Source of the DNA: JAHEJA01 sp965657215
GTDB taxonomy: Bacteria; Pseudomonadota; Alphaproteobacteria; Rhodobacterales; Rhodobacteraceae
Reading direction: 5' to 3'
Length of the DNA: 64,000 nucleotides
NCBI GenBank assembly: GCA_965657215.1
Contig: CBFHNR010000002.1
Location: forward strand, 1-64,000
The notes beneath the pieces are model-generated. The model did no database searches. It saw nothing but the letters and a program-made list of their open reading frames with translations, and was not told the origin of the DNA. How positions within the stretch are numbered: position 1 is the first letter of the stretch; each line of letters starts with the position of its first letter. This document shows positions 53,786-62,334 of the stretch, piece by piece. The position numbers and the translations under genes were made by a program.

Positions 53786-56473
53786 TTATGACGCTTTAGC
53801 AAGGTCACGAAGAACGTAATGCAACACACCACCATGTTCGATGTATTCGATCTCAATCGCTGTATCGATACGGCACTTGAGCGTGATGGATTTCACGCTG
53901 CCATCTGCCATAGTGATATCACATGGAACCTCTTGAAGCGGTTGGATGGTGTCCAACCCTTGGATCGACACAGTTTCTTCACCTGTCAGACCAAGAGATT
54001 TGCGTGTATCGCCATTAGTGAACTCAAACGGGATAACGCCCATACCAACCAAGTTTGAGCGGTGAATACGCTCAAAGCTTTCGGCGATAACGGCCTTCAC
54101 GCCCAAGAGCGCAGTGCCTTTGGCCGCCCAGTCACGTGAGGAACCCGCACCATATTGCTCACCACCAAAGATGACCAGCGGTGTGCCTGCCTCTTGGTAG
54201 GCCATAGCAGCATCAAAGATGGATGTTTGATCGCCATCTGGACCGTTTGTATACCCGCCTTCAACACCGTCCAACATTTCGTTTTTAATCCGAATGTTTG
54301 CAAATGTTCCGCGCATCATGATCTCGTGGTTACCACGACGCGATCCATAAGAGTTGAACTCACGCACTGGAACCTGACGATCAAGCAAATATTGACCCGC
54401 AGGTGTTGTGTCCTTGAAGGAACCGGCAGGAGAAATGTGGTCAGTTGTGATCATATCACCCAAAACGGCCAAAACCTTGGCGCCTTCGATGTTTGTGATA
54501 ACGCCTGGCTCTTTGCTCATACCTTGGAAATAAGGTGGGTTTTGAACATATGTGGAGGTCGCAGGCCAGTCATATGTTTGACTGTCTGTTGTTTCCACAC
54601 CTTGCCATTTTTCGTCACCCTTAAAGACGTCCGCGTATTTTGTTTGGAACGCTTCACGAGTAACCGTTTGCTCAACCAATTCCGCAACTTCTTGCGATGT
54701 TGGCCAGATGTCTTTGAGGTAGACATCTTTGCCTTCTGGTGTCTGCGCAATTGGATCAGTGGCCAAGTTAATGTCCATCGTTCCGGCAATCGCATAAGCC
54801 ACAACAAGAGGAGGCGAGGCGAGGTAGTTCGCGCGGACATCTGGGCTGATGCGACCTTCAAAGTTCCGGTTGCCTGACAAGACAGACGTTGCCACCAAAT
54901 CACCTTCGGAAATCGCTTTGGACAATTCAGGCTGAATTGGGCCAGAGTTACCGATACATGTCGTGCAGCCATAACCAACAAGGTTAAAGCCGATCTTATC
55001 AAGGTCTTCCTGAAGTTCAGCCGCCTCAAGATAGGCAGACACAACCTGTGATCCTGGCGCAAGTGAGGTTTTGACCCATGGTTTGCGGTTCAACCCGAGG
55101 GCCGCCGCTTTGCGTGCAACAAGGCCCGCACCGATCATCACGTAGGGGTTAGAAGTGTTTGTGCAAGACGTGATGGAGGCAATAACAACTTTGCCCGATT
55201 CCATTGTGTAGTCTTCGCCATCGATGGCCACTTCTTTGCCCATTGGACGTTTGAAGGTGTTTTCCATTTCCTGACGGAACGCATCCTTGGCACCTGTTAG
55301 GGCGACATAGTCTTGGGGACGCTTTGGACCTGAGATGGCTGGAACGATTGTTCCCATATCAAGGTGCAATGTGTCTGTATAGACAGGCGCATAATCCGCA
55401 CCACGCCAGAAACCGTTTTCTTTTGCATAGGCTTCGACCAAGGCCACGCGATCTTCGTCGCGACCTGTGTTGCGCAAATAGCGAAGAGTTTCATCATCAA
55501 TTGGGAAGAAACCACATGTCGCGCCATATTCTGGGGCCATGTTCGCGATTGTTGCACGATCTGCCAATGGCAAGCGATCCAAGCCTTCGCCATAGAATTC
55601 AACGAATTTACCAACAACGCCTTTGGCGCGAAGCATCTCAACGACTTTGAGAACAAGGTCAGTGCCTGTTGTACCTTCTAGCATAGAGCCAGTTAGCTCA
55701 AAACCAACGACTTCTGGGATCAGCATGGAAATGGGTTGACCCAACATCGCGGCCTCGGCTTCGATGCCACCGACGCCCCAACCAAGAACAGCCATGCCGT
55801 TTACCATTGTTGTGTGGCTGTCAGTGCCGACCAACGTGTCAGGATAGGCAACTTCTGCACCGCTTTGGTCCGTGTCGGTCCAAACGGTTTGCGCTAGGTA
55901 TTCCAAGTTCACTTGGTGACAGATACCCGTTCCCGGAGGGACAACGCGGAAATTGTTGAACGCGCTTTGGCCCCACTTAAGGAATGTATAGCGTTCCATG
56001 TTGCGCTCATATTCGCGATCCACATTCATTTGGAACGCACGAGGGTTGCCAAATTCGTCGATCATGACGGAGTGGTCGATGACCAAATCAACTGGGTTCA
56101 ACGGGTTAATCTTTTCAGCGTCACCACCAAGAGCCACAATTCCGTCGCGCATCGCAGCAAGGTCAACGACCGCTGGAACGCCGGTAAAGTCTTGCATCAA
56201 AACGCGGGCAGGGCGGTATGCGATTTCGCGAGGGTTCTTGCCACCTTTGGCGCCCCACTCAGCGAAGGCTTTGATGTCGTCAACAGAAACTGTTTTTCCG
56301 TCTTCGAAACGAAGCATGTTTTCCAAAACAACTTTCAACGCGGCAGGCAGATTTGAAAAATCGCCCAAGCCTGCGTCTTGAGCCGCGGGAATGGAGTAAT
56401 AGGAAATGGATTTGCCGTTAACTGTAATTGTTTTACGGGTTTTGGCTGTGTCTTGGCCGACAACGATGGGCAT
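53786..56473 (-). CDS. acnA: Aconitate hydratase A
   Basis: 895-residue TCA-cycle enzyme that isomerises citrate to isocitrate. The three cluster cysteines are Cys437 (SITSCTNTSNP), Cys503 and Cys506 (YGCTTCIGNSGP). Substrate-binding stretches DSHTTMVNGM and the C-terminal swivel domain FGGEQYGAGSSRDWAAKG are intact. Length and start (MPIVVGQDTAKTRKT) are as in alphaproteobacterial AcnA. The 214-base gap to the divergent DUF1223 gene carries operator-like inverted repeats. Confidence 0.96.
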   Translation of the reverse strand: MPIVVGQDTAKTRKTITVNGKSISYYSIPAAQDAGLGDFSNLPAALKVVLENMLRFEDGKTVSVDDIKAFAEWGAKGGKNPREIAYRPARVLMQDFTGVPAVVDLAAMRDGIVALGGDAEKINPLNPVDLVIDHSVMIDEFGNPRAFQMNVDREYERNMERYTFLKWGQSAFNNFRVVPPGTGICHQVNLEYLAQTVWTDTDQSGAEVAYPDTLVGTDSHTTMVNGMAVLGWGVGGIEAEAAMLGQPISMLIPEVVGFELTGSMLEGTTGTDLVLKVVEMLRAKGVVGKFVEFYGEGLDRLPLADRATIANMAPEYGATCGFFPIDDETLRYLRNTGRDEDRVALVEAYAKENGFWRGADYAPVYTDTLHLDMGTIVPAISGPKRPQDYVALTGAKDAFRQEMENTFKRPMGKEVAIDGEDYTMESGKVVIASITSCTNTSNPYVMIGAGLVARKAAALGLNRKPWVKTSLAPGSQVVSAYLEAAELQEDLDKIGFNLVGYGCTTCIGNSGPIQPELSKAISEGDLVATSVLSGNRNFEGRISPDVRANYLASPPLVVAYAIAGTMDINLATDPIAQTPEGKDVYLKDIWPTSQEVAELVEQTVTREAFQTKYADVFKGDEKWQGVETTDSQTYDWPATSTYVQNPPYFQGMSKEPGVITNIEGAKVLAVLGDMITTDHISPAGSFKDTTPAGQYLLDRQVPVREFNSYGSRRGNHEIMMRGTFANIRIKNEMLDGVEGGYTNGPDGDQTSIFDAAMAYQEAGTPLVIFGGEQYGAGSSRDWAAKGTALLGVKAVIAESFERIHRSNLVGMGVIPFEFTNGDTRKSLGLTGEETVSIQGLDTIQPLQEVPCDITMADGSVKSITLKCRIDTAIEIEYIEHGGVLHYVLRDLAKAS

Positions 56474-56557
56474 GATGGCTCCCTTTCATGAAAAATAGGG
56501 TGAAACTGCCGCTCTTTTGGCCTAAGTTTGTGTTTGGATCAAGTGCAAGAATTCAAT

Positions 56558-56577
56558 TTGTATACTTTTGTACACAA
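56558..56577. promoter_or_regulatory. Operator-like inverted repeat upstream of acnA
   Basis: TTGTATAC-TTTT-GTACACAA (56558-56577) is a 20-base inverted repeat with one mismatch, about 85 bases before the acnA start. A second pair, GTATCGTA (56595-56602) and TACGATAC (56657-56664), is perfect over 8 bases with a 54-base gap. Both could bind dimeric regulators of acnA or of the divergent gene; the factor is unknown. Confidence 0.4.
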
Positions 56578-56687
56578 AAAATAGTGGAAAAATTGTATCG
56601 TAACACTTTTCACCAAAGCTTGATTGGCTTTTTGGGGCGGAATAGGGGTAATTTGATACGATACCTCACTGCAAGGACCCTTTGTAC

Positions 56688-57389
56688 ATGCTCTATCGAC
56701 TCAGTTTGATGTTTGCCCTCTTGATTTTTCCCTTTGTGGCGAAGGCAGAGATTAAGCCTGTTGTCTTAGTTGAACTATACACATCACAGGGGTGTTCCTC
56801 ATGTCCGCCTGCGGATGCCTTGTTGCAACAGCTTGCCGAGCGCAGTGATGTTTTGCCTTTAGCGCTTCATGTGGATTACTGGGATTACATTGGGTGGAAA
56901 GATGCCTTTGCCAAGCCTGAATTCACCAAACGCCAAAAACAATATGCCCGCGTAATGCAGGCAAAATCCATCTTCACCCCGCAAGCGATTATCAATGGTG
57001 CTGTGTCAGTCGTTGGATCGAACAAAGGGGCCATGGAGGCAGGCATTGCTACCGAGGCGCCAAAGCTGGCCCCCATTACGTTAAGCGCGGCTTATGAGGG
57101 CGAGCAATGGGTGCTTAGGTTCACAAATTCTAATCGAGACCTAAATCAACGCGTCGCTGTGACGTTTGTACAGTTTAAGCCGCACGCTGATGTGAGCATC
57201 AAGGCAGGCGAGAACGCGGGGCGGTTGCTGAGCTATGCACAGATCGTGACAGGTTTGACCGTGATTGATCGACGCGCGTTAAGTGGATCATGGGTTAATT
57301 ATGCAAAATTTCCGAAAAAGGGAAATTATGCTGTGTTTCTTCAATTGGAAGACACAGGTCGCGTACTCTCTTCTTATCGTATCAAGTAA
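56688..57389 (+). CDS. DUF1223 family secreted thioredoxin-like protein
   Basis: 233 residues with signal peptide (about 1-20, ending FVAKA). The family signature VVLVELYTSQGCSSCPPADALLQQLA follows at once, with a CxxC pair, and DYWDYIGWKDAFAKPEFTKRQKQYA later, so a periplasmic thiol-redox role is plausible but unproven. ATG 56688 is preceded by AAGGA at 9 bases; ATG 56709 is a weaker alternative. The stop abuts the convergent FliG-like gene. Confidence 0.85.
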   Translation: MLYRLSLMFALLIFPFVAKAEIKPVVLVELYTSQGCSSCPPADALLQQLAERSDVLPLALHVDYWDYIGWKDAFAKPEFTKRQKQYARVMQAKSIFTPQAIINGAVSVVGSNKGAMEAGIATEAPKLAPITLSAAYEGEQWVLRFTNSNRDLNQRVAVTFVQFKPHADVSIKAGENAGRLLSYAQIVTGLTVIDRRALSGSWVNYAKFPKKGNYAVFLQLEDTGRVLSSYRIK

Positions 57390-58439
57390 TCAGCTCTCGT
57401 CCTCAGTCGCCCAAGATATCTCTCCTGAGGCAATTTGTGATTGAATGGCTGCGACAACGGCGTTGATCGCGGCTTCCCCCTGCTTTTCCTTGATAACACC
57501 CAATTCGTCCATTTCCTCGATTAAGCTCGCTCCCATACGTTTAGAGAGATTGTCGATGATGAAATCCACGCTGCCCTGATGCCCTAATTGCCCCGCAAAT
57601 TTGAGCGCAAGGGCCAAATCATCGGCGGCGACAGGGCGGATTGCTTTGGCGATGTCACGCGCATTGAGACGTTTGGGGATATCTTCAAAGGTAAAGACGG
57701 CCATGCGGACACGGGCGGCCAAGTCTGGATCGGTTTCTTCTAGCCCTGTTAAGACTTCTTCACGAAGGGCAGGGTTTGTTATGGTCAAGATGGCTCCCAC
57801 GCGGCTTTCTGCAGGTTGAGCAAAGGCGCGATCGGGTTGATTGTCGAGCTGCGCAACCAGGCTTTGACCGATCCGCTCAACGGCCTTTGGGGTAACATCG
57901 CCTGTTTTGGAAATGGCAAAGCTGATTGAGCGCGCATGAGGTCCGTCTAGCGCCGTCAAGATTTCGGCGGCCACACTGACTTCAAGTTTGGACAAAAGCA
58001 CGGCGCTAACCTCTATCCCCTCATTGCGCACAATCTCAACAAGATCAGAAGCGGGAAGGGCGCGCAAACGATCCCATGGATCAAGCAGCTTTTGTAAGCC
58101 AGCTTCCTTTTGCAAACGCTCCGCAGTCCGTGGCGCAATCTTGCCATCTAGAAAAGCCAAGGCCCCTGCCAAGCCGTCTGACGACCCAAGCCCTATATTT
58201 CCTAGGGTGTCAGCAAATTCCTCAATTACACTGGCCAAAGTGGCGCGATCAACAATGCCGAGGGTTGCCATGGTTTGAGTGAGGTCCGCTTGCAAGGGTT
58301 CGGGCAAGCGGTCCACAGAAATATCCGCGCCTTCTTGCATTAGGAACTTAACCACAATGGCGGCTTTTTTCCGCGGGGTGAGAACGCCGTGTGGTGGCGT
58401 CCCAGTTGATGGTGAGAGTGATAAGCTTCCCGCAGACAT
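57390..58439 (-). CDS. FliG-like protein, stand-alone and diverged
   Basis: 349 residues related to the flagellar rotor protein FliG. The start TPRKKAAIVVKFLMQEGADI and the C-terminal domain (FEDIPKRLNARDIAKAIRPVAADDLALALKF...NLSKRMGASLIEEMDELG) follow FliG closely, including the charged torque helix region. The middle domain lacks the EHPQ motif that contacts FliM: the sequence reads RNEGIEVSAVLLSKL. No other flagellar gene is in the window. It may be a true but diverged FliG, or one adapted to another use. Confidence 0.75.
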   Translation of the reverse strand: MSAGSLSLSPSTGTPPHGVLTPRKKAAIVVKFLMQEGADISVDRLPEPLQADLTQTMATLGIVDRATLASVIEEFADTLGNIGLGSSDGLAGALAFLDGKIAPRTAERLQKEAGLQKLLDPWDRLRALPASDLVEIVRNEGIEVSAVLLSKLEVSVAAEILTALDGPHARSISFAISKTGDVTPKAVERIGQSLVAQLDNQPDRAFAQPAESRVGAILTITNPALREEVLTGLEETDPDLAARVRMAVFTFEDIPKRLNARDIAKAIRPVAADDLALALKFAGQLGHQGSVDFIIDNLSKRMGASLIEEMDELGVIKEKQGEAAINAVVAAIQSQIASGEISWATEDES

Positions 58440-58466
58440 AGTGGTCCTAATCCTATTTAGACCACT
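58440..58466 (-). promoter_or_regulatory. Hairpin covering the ribosome binding site of the FliG-like gene
   Basis: On the minus strand AGTGGTC-TAA pairs with TTA-GACCACT (one bulged G), with a 6-base loop ATAGGA; the stem ends directly at the ATG (58439-58437). Of the two AGGA ribosome binding sequences one is in the loop and the other in the 3' arm, so folding would hide the start region, as in RNA thermometers or leader switches. Confidence 0.45.
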
Positions 58467-58532
58467 TTGATAACACTTTAAGTGTAAACAGATTGTTAAT
58501 AAAAACAGTCTCTTCTGCGGTGCGCTTAAATT

Positions 58533-58555
58533 AAAAAAGGAGCCCGTAGGCCCCT
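58533..58555 (-). terminator. Intrinsic terminator of purB
   Basis: On the minus strand AGGGGCC-TACG-GGCTCCT forms a 7-bp stem with one G-U pair and a UACG tetraloop (UNCG class), followed by a T-run of six to seven. Confidence 0.85.
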
Positions 58556-58564
58556 TAATTTTTA

Positions 58565-59869
58565 TTAATTTCCAAAGACCCGTTTAAAGATCGTATCAAC
58601 ATGTTTGGTGTGATACCCAAGGTCGAATTTCTCTTCGATCTCTTCGACACTGAGCGCCGCTGTCACGTCTGCATCGGCAAGCAATTCTGTTTTGAAATCC
58701 TTGCCTTGTTCCCAGACTTTCATCGCGTTGCGCTGAACCAAGCGATAAGAATCTTCGCGGCTAACACCTGCTTGGGTGAGGGCCAATAGAACACGCTGTG
58801 ACATCACGAGACCACGGAATTTATTCATGTTCGCGAGCATGTTGTCTGGATAGATCACAAGGTTTTCAACAACCGAAGTCAAACGCGCCAAGGCAAAATC
58901 CAAGGTGATTGTTGTGTCGGGTCCAATGTTGCGTTCAACGGAGCTGTGCGAAATGTCACGCTCATGCCAGAGGGCCACATTTTCCATCGCAGGCACAACA
59001 GACATACGAACCAACCGCGCCAAACCAGTTAGGTTTTCGGTCAGAACAGGGTTGCGTTTATGTGGCATCGCTGAGCTGCCTTTTTGTCCTTTGGAAAAGA
59101 ACTCTTCGGCCTCTAGGACTTCGGTGCGCTGCATGTGGCGGACCTCTGTTGCAACGTTTTCAATGGATGAGGCCACAACGCCAAGTGCTGCGAAAAAGGC
59201 GGCATGGCGATCGCGTGGGATCACTTGGGTGGAAATCGGCTCAGGCTGAAGGCCGAGTTGTTCACAGACGTATTCTTCGACGCGTGGATCAATATTGGCA
59301 AATGTTCCAACCGCGCCAGAAATCGCACCAGTTGCGATTTCATCACGGGCCACTTCGAGGCGGCGTTTGTTGCGATCCATTTCCGCATAAAAGCGCGCAA
59401 AAGTAAGACCCATCGTTGTTGGTTCCGCGTGGATGCCATGGCTGCGGCCAATGCGAACAGTGTCCTTGTGTTCAAGGGCGCGTTTTTTCAAGGCGGCCAA
59501 GAGACCATCCATGTCTTTGAGAAGGATATCAGCTGCGCGGACCAGTTGGACGTTGAAACAGGTATCCAAAACATCGGAACTGGTCATGCCTTGGTGAACA
59601 AAGCGCGCTTCGTCATTGCCGATGTGTTCGGCAAGGTGTGTGAGGAATGCAATGACGTCATGTTTTGTGACCGCTTCGATTTCATCAATACGCGCCACAT
59701 CAAATTCTACGTCCTTGGCTTTCCAAACAGCATCCGCATTTTCGCGAGGAATCACACCGAGATTTGCCATGGCTTCGCAGGCGTTCGCTTCGATTTCATA
59801 CCAAATGCGAAATTTGCTTTCGGGGGACCAAATAGCGACCATATCAGGACGAGAATAACGAGGGATCAT
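58565..59869 (-). CDS. purB: Adenylosuccinate lyase
   Basis: 434 residues; acts twice in purine synthesis, forming AICAR from SAICAR and AMP from adenylosuccinate. Signature loop SSAMPHKRNP is present, with GMTSSDVLDTC and IGRSHGIHAEPTTMG for the active-site Thr, Ser and His. The start MIPRYSRPDMVAIWSPESKF is family-typical, so the correct ATG is 59869; an open frame runs 64 codons further upstream without homology. Confidence 0.95.
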   Translation of the reverse strand: MIPRYSRPDMVAIWSPESKFRIWYEIEANACEAMANLGVIPRENADAVWKAKDVEFDVARIDEIEAVTKHDVIAFLTHLAEHIGNDEARFVHQGMTSSDVLDTCFNVQLVRAADILLKDMDGLLAALKKRALEHKDTVRIGRSHGIHAEPTTMGLTFARFYAEMDRNKRRLEVARDEIATGAISGAVGTFANIDPRVEEYVCEQLGLQPEPISTQVIPRDRHAAFFAALGVVASSIENVATEVRHMQRTEVLEAEEFFSKGQKGSSAMPHKRNPVLTENLTGLARLVRMSVVPAMENVALWHERDISHSSVERNIGPDTTITLDFALARLTSVVENLVIYPDNMLANMNKFRGLVMSQRVLLALTQAGVSREDSYRLVQRNAMKVWEQGKDFKTELLADADVTAALSVEEIEEKFDLGYHTKHVDTIFKRVFGN

Positions 59870-60053
59870 AAGAAGTGCCTTTTTCCTAAGGGATGTTGGC
59901 CTGCGTTTACCGCCTATTTCATTGAACAACAAGGGTGTGGCCCCTGTTTGGGAGAGTATGACACATTCCAGCCTTAGTTTTTCCTGAAATTCGAACGATT
60001 GCCATGGCATCTCTGACAATCGAAAAAGAATCTCACTGTAAAGGATGGACCAT

Positions 60054-60869
60054 ATGAACAAGATGCGTGACTTTGATTTTGCATTTCCATTCTGTCAGAC
60101 ACAGCGTGTTTCATTGCCAGAGTTTTGGGAACGCATGCTGAGCCCTCGTGTCCTAGCCTATTTTCTCATCGTCGGGTTCGTCCACACGACCTTTAATCCC
60201 AGCGCCTTTGACTCAGCGGAACGCTATGGTCTCGTTGCTGTGTTGTGGATCGTCGGGAGCATGGTTTACCTAGCCACACATTTGTCGATCATTTTTGCAG
60301 TCTTGTGGCTCTGGCCTAGTGGCAAGACACCAATTTATAATCAAATCTTTGGAACATTGGCTGCAACGGCTGCTTCGACCTTTGTTATGTTGGAAATTGG
60401 CGCGGTTGTTTTACTTCCGGCTGACCTTATTGGTGCCAGTTTTGCATCGATGTATGGGATTGCGGTATTGCGGATGATCCCGTTTGAGTGGCTGTTCTTT
60501 CACCACATCTTTTTCTTTCCCCTGAATCAGAAAGAGTCAGACTTGCTCATGATTGGGGATAGGGAATTTTCCATTCATGATCTTTTATATGTGCGAGCCA
60601 ATGAACACCGCGTTTGTATCTATACCAAATCGGGCTCCTTTGTTGAGCGCACGCGCATGAAGGATCTGGTCAATGTTCTCAGCACAGAAGACGGCATTCA
60701 GCCACATCGCTCTTACTGGGTTCCGAAATACTCAATCAGCGAGGCGCGCTGTCGGGATGAAAAGCTGGTGATCGTGGTTGAGGATGGCACAGAAATTTCG
60801 GTCGCCCGCACAAGACGCGATCCGGTTCAAAAATGGCTCTTTGATATGTCCATTCCGATCCACACGTAA
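60054..60869 (+). CDS. Membrane-anchored LytTR-type DNA-binding regulator
   Basis: 271 residues. Four hydrophobic segments (about 33-50, 62-88, 103-128, 138-156) are followed by a LytTR DNA-binding domain at about 170-265 (FSIHDLLYVRANEHRVCIYTKSGSFVERTRMKDLVNVL...HRSYWVPKYSI). The design suggests a one-component membrane sensor that binds DNA from the membrane. AAGGATG is spaced 7 bases before ATG 60054; ATG 60045 would add three residues. Stimulus and targets are unknown. It is convergent with dddP. Confidence 0.85.
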   Translation: MNKMRDFDFAFPFCQTQRVSLPEFWERMLSPRVLAYFLIVGFVHTTFNPSAFDSAERYGLVAVLWIVGSMVYLATHLSIIFAVLWLWPSGKTPIYNQIFGTLAATAASTFVMLEIGAVVLLPADLIGASFASMYGIAVLRMIPFEWLFFHHIFFFPLNQKESDLLMIGDREFSIHDLLYVRANEHRVCIYTKSGSFVERTRMKDLVNVLSTEDGIQPHRSYWVPKYSISEARCRDEKLVIVVEDGTEISVARTRRDPVQKWLFDMSIPIHT

Positions 60870-60871
60870 TC

Positions 60872-60891
60872 AAGGGGCCTGACGGCCCCTT
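60872..60891. terminator. Terminator between the LytTR gene and dddP
   Basis: Perfect 8-bp stem AAGGGGCC-TGAC-GGCCCCTT between two convergent genes, followed on the plus strand by TGTTTATT. The stop of dddP is 3 bases away. Confidence 0.75.
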
Positions 60892-60894
60892 TGT

Positions 60895-62235
60895 TTATTC
60901 GCCCATGAGACGGGGATCAAAGGGATATTTGCTCAGGTTTTCATATCCATCTTCTGTAATCAAAACCTGATCCTCGAGTTTGATTGAAAAATCACCGCCC
61001 TCAGGTGAAACCAAAGCTTCAACACAGAGCACCATGCCTGCTTCGAGGTGATAATCATAAGCCCCCTCAACCATTTTGTCAGGGTAGGCGATTAAGGGCC
61101 ATTCATCACAGAGCCCGACACCATGCATCAAACATCCATATTTCCCCTTTTGATACTGGGCATCCAAGACATGAGTGTTTCTGCTCAGCTCAGACATATG
61201 GACACCAGGTTTCAACATCTCCATATTTTGCATTATGTGTTCATGGCCATGTTGCATCGCATAGATCATATCGGGGCGAGGGGCCTGATCACCGATCCAC
61301 CATGTGCGGCTAATATCCACACAAATTCCATAAGACCCGACGAGGTCCGTATCAAAGGCCACGATTTCATTGTTTTGAACAATACGAGGCCCACATTCTT
61401 GGAACCAAGGGTTTGTGCGCGGACCAGAGGCCAAGAGGCGCGTTTCAATCCATTCCCCACCACGGCGAATATTTTCCGCGTGCAGAACTGCCCAAATATC
61501 GTCTTCGCTCATATCTCCTTGAGGAACGCCGTTGCGCGCCACGCGTTCCATTTCGGCAACGGCTGTTTCACAGGCATGAGAGGCGCATCGCATTGCTAGA
61601 ATTTCATCGGGACCCTTAATGCTGCGCGCTTTTTCGGTGAGCTCTTCGCCTTCCATGATTTCAAAGCCTTGCGCCTCTAAAGCGCGCAGACCATGCAGCA
61701 TGATTTTATCCACGCCGAGTCGCTTGTTGCCGCCGCTGTGCTCTTGGATCAATTCACGGACTTCGTTGGAAAATTTATCCGCCGCGACATCTACTTTGTC
61801 GCCACGATCAAAATAAAACAAATCTGCACCTGATCGTTGTTCGCGCACCAAGGGGTTGAATTCGCTGAGGAAGGGTGAGTTTTTATAATCCCATATCACC
61901 ATATATCCATCCGCACAGACAAGAACGGCGCGGAACGGGTTGTGTGTATTCCAAAGCTGCATATTTGTGCTGTCGGTTGCATAGCGTATGTTGAGGGGAT
62001 CAAACATGAGGATGCCGCCGTAATCGCGATCAACGACGTGTTGGGTCAACCGTTCCCACCGATAGCGACGCATTGCCTGTAAATCGGGCATGATCAAACC
62101 CGCAGCGTCCCATTCCGAAATGGCCAAACGGGTTGGGCCAATTTCCACTCTGTTTTGATCGTTGGGGGTGTTATCGGCAAGCATGTCGCCGCGCGTTGGA
62201 TCTATCTTGCGGGTATCTCGAAAATGCGTGTTCAT
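60895..62235 (-). CDS. dddP: Dimethylsulfoniopropionate lyase DddP
   Basis: Cleaves DMSP to dimethyl sulfide and acrylate. 446 residues of the M24 peptidase-like fold, highly similar to Roseobacter DddP. With the start at 62235 the metal ligands read Asp295, Asp297, Asp307, His371, Glu406 and Glu421, and the catalytic Asp377 lies in GLCDEWP; these are the same numbers as in the Ruegeria lacuscaerulensis enzyme, which confirms both identity and start. Trp95 and Tyr366 of the pocket are kept. GAGGAGG lies 5 bases before the ATG; an in-frame start 39 codons earlier is not supported. Divergent from the DUF3445 gene by 99 bases. Confidence 0.96.
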   Translation of the reverse strand: MNTHFRDTRKIDPTRGDMLADNTPNDQNRVEIGPTRLAISEWDAAGLIMPDLQAMRRYRWERLTQHVVDRDYGGILMFDPLNIRYATDSTNMQLWNTHNPFRAVLVCADGYMVIWDYKNSPFLSEFNPLVREQRSGADLFYFDRGDKVDVAADKFSNEVRELIQEHSGGNKRLGVDKIMLHGLRALEAQGFEIMEGEELTEKARSIKGPDEILAMRCASHACETAVAEMERVARNGVPQGDMSEDDIWAVLHAENIRRGGEWIETRLLASGPRTNPWFQECGPRIVQNNEIVAFDTDLVGSYGICVDISRTWWIGDQAPRPDMIYAMQHGHEHIMQNMEMLKPGVHMSELSRNTHVLDAQYQKGKYGCLMHGVGLCDEWPLIAYPDKMVEGAYDYHLEAGMVLCVEALVSPEGGDFSIKLEDQVLITEDGYENLSKYPFDPRLMGE

Positions 62236-62334
62236 CAGGACCTCCTCGTTTCGATCAGCTTCTGAGAGAATATCGATCACGTCCTGTCTGTTTACGACTT
62301 GATCTGTGCCGCAAATTGGTAAACTCTCTACGAA

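Noticed and set aside
53538..53819. Plus-strand open frame after ccmG
   Set aside because: It overlaps the ccmG end, crosses the bidirectional terminator and has no protein-like composition.
59870..60061. 64-codon N-terminal extension of purB
   Set aside because: Family-typical start at MIPRYSRPDM (59869); the extension has no homology and would overlap the divergent LytTR gene's start.
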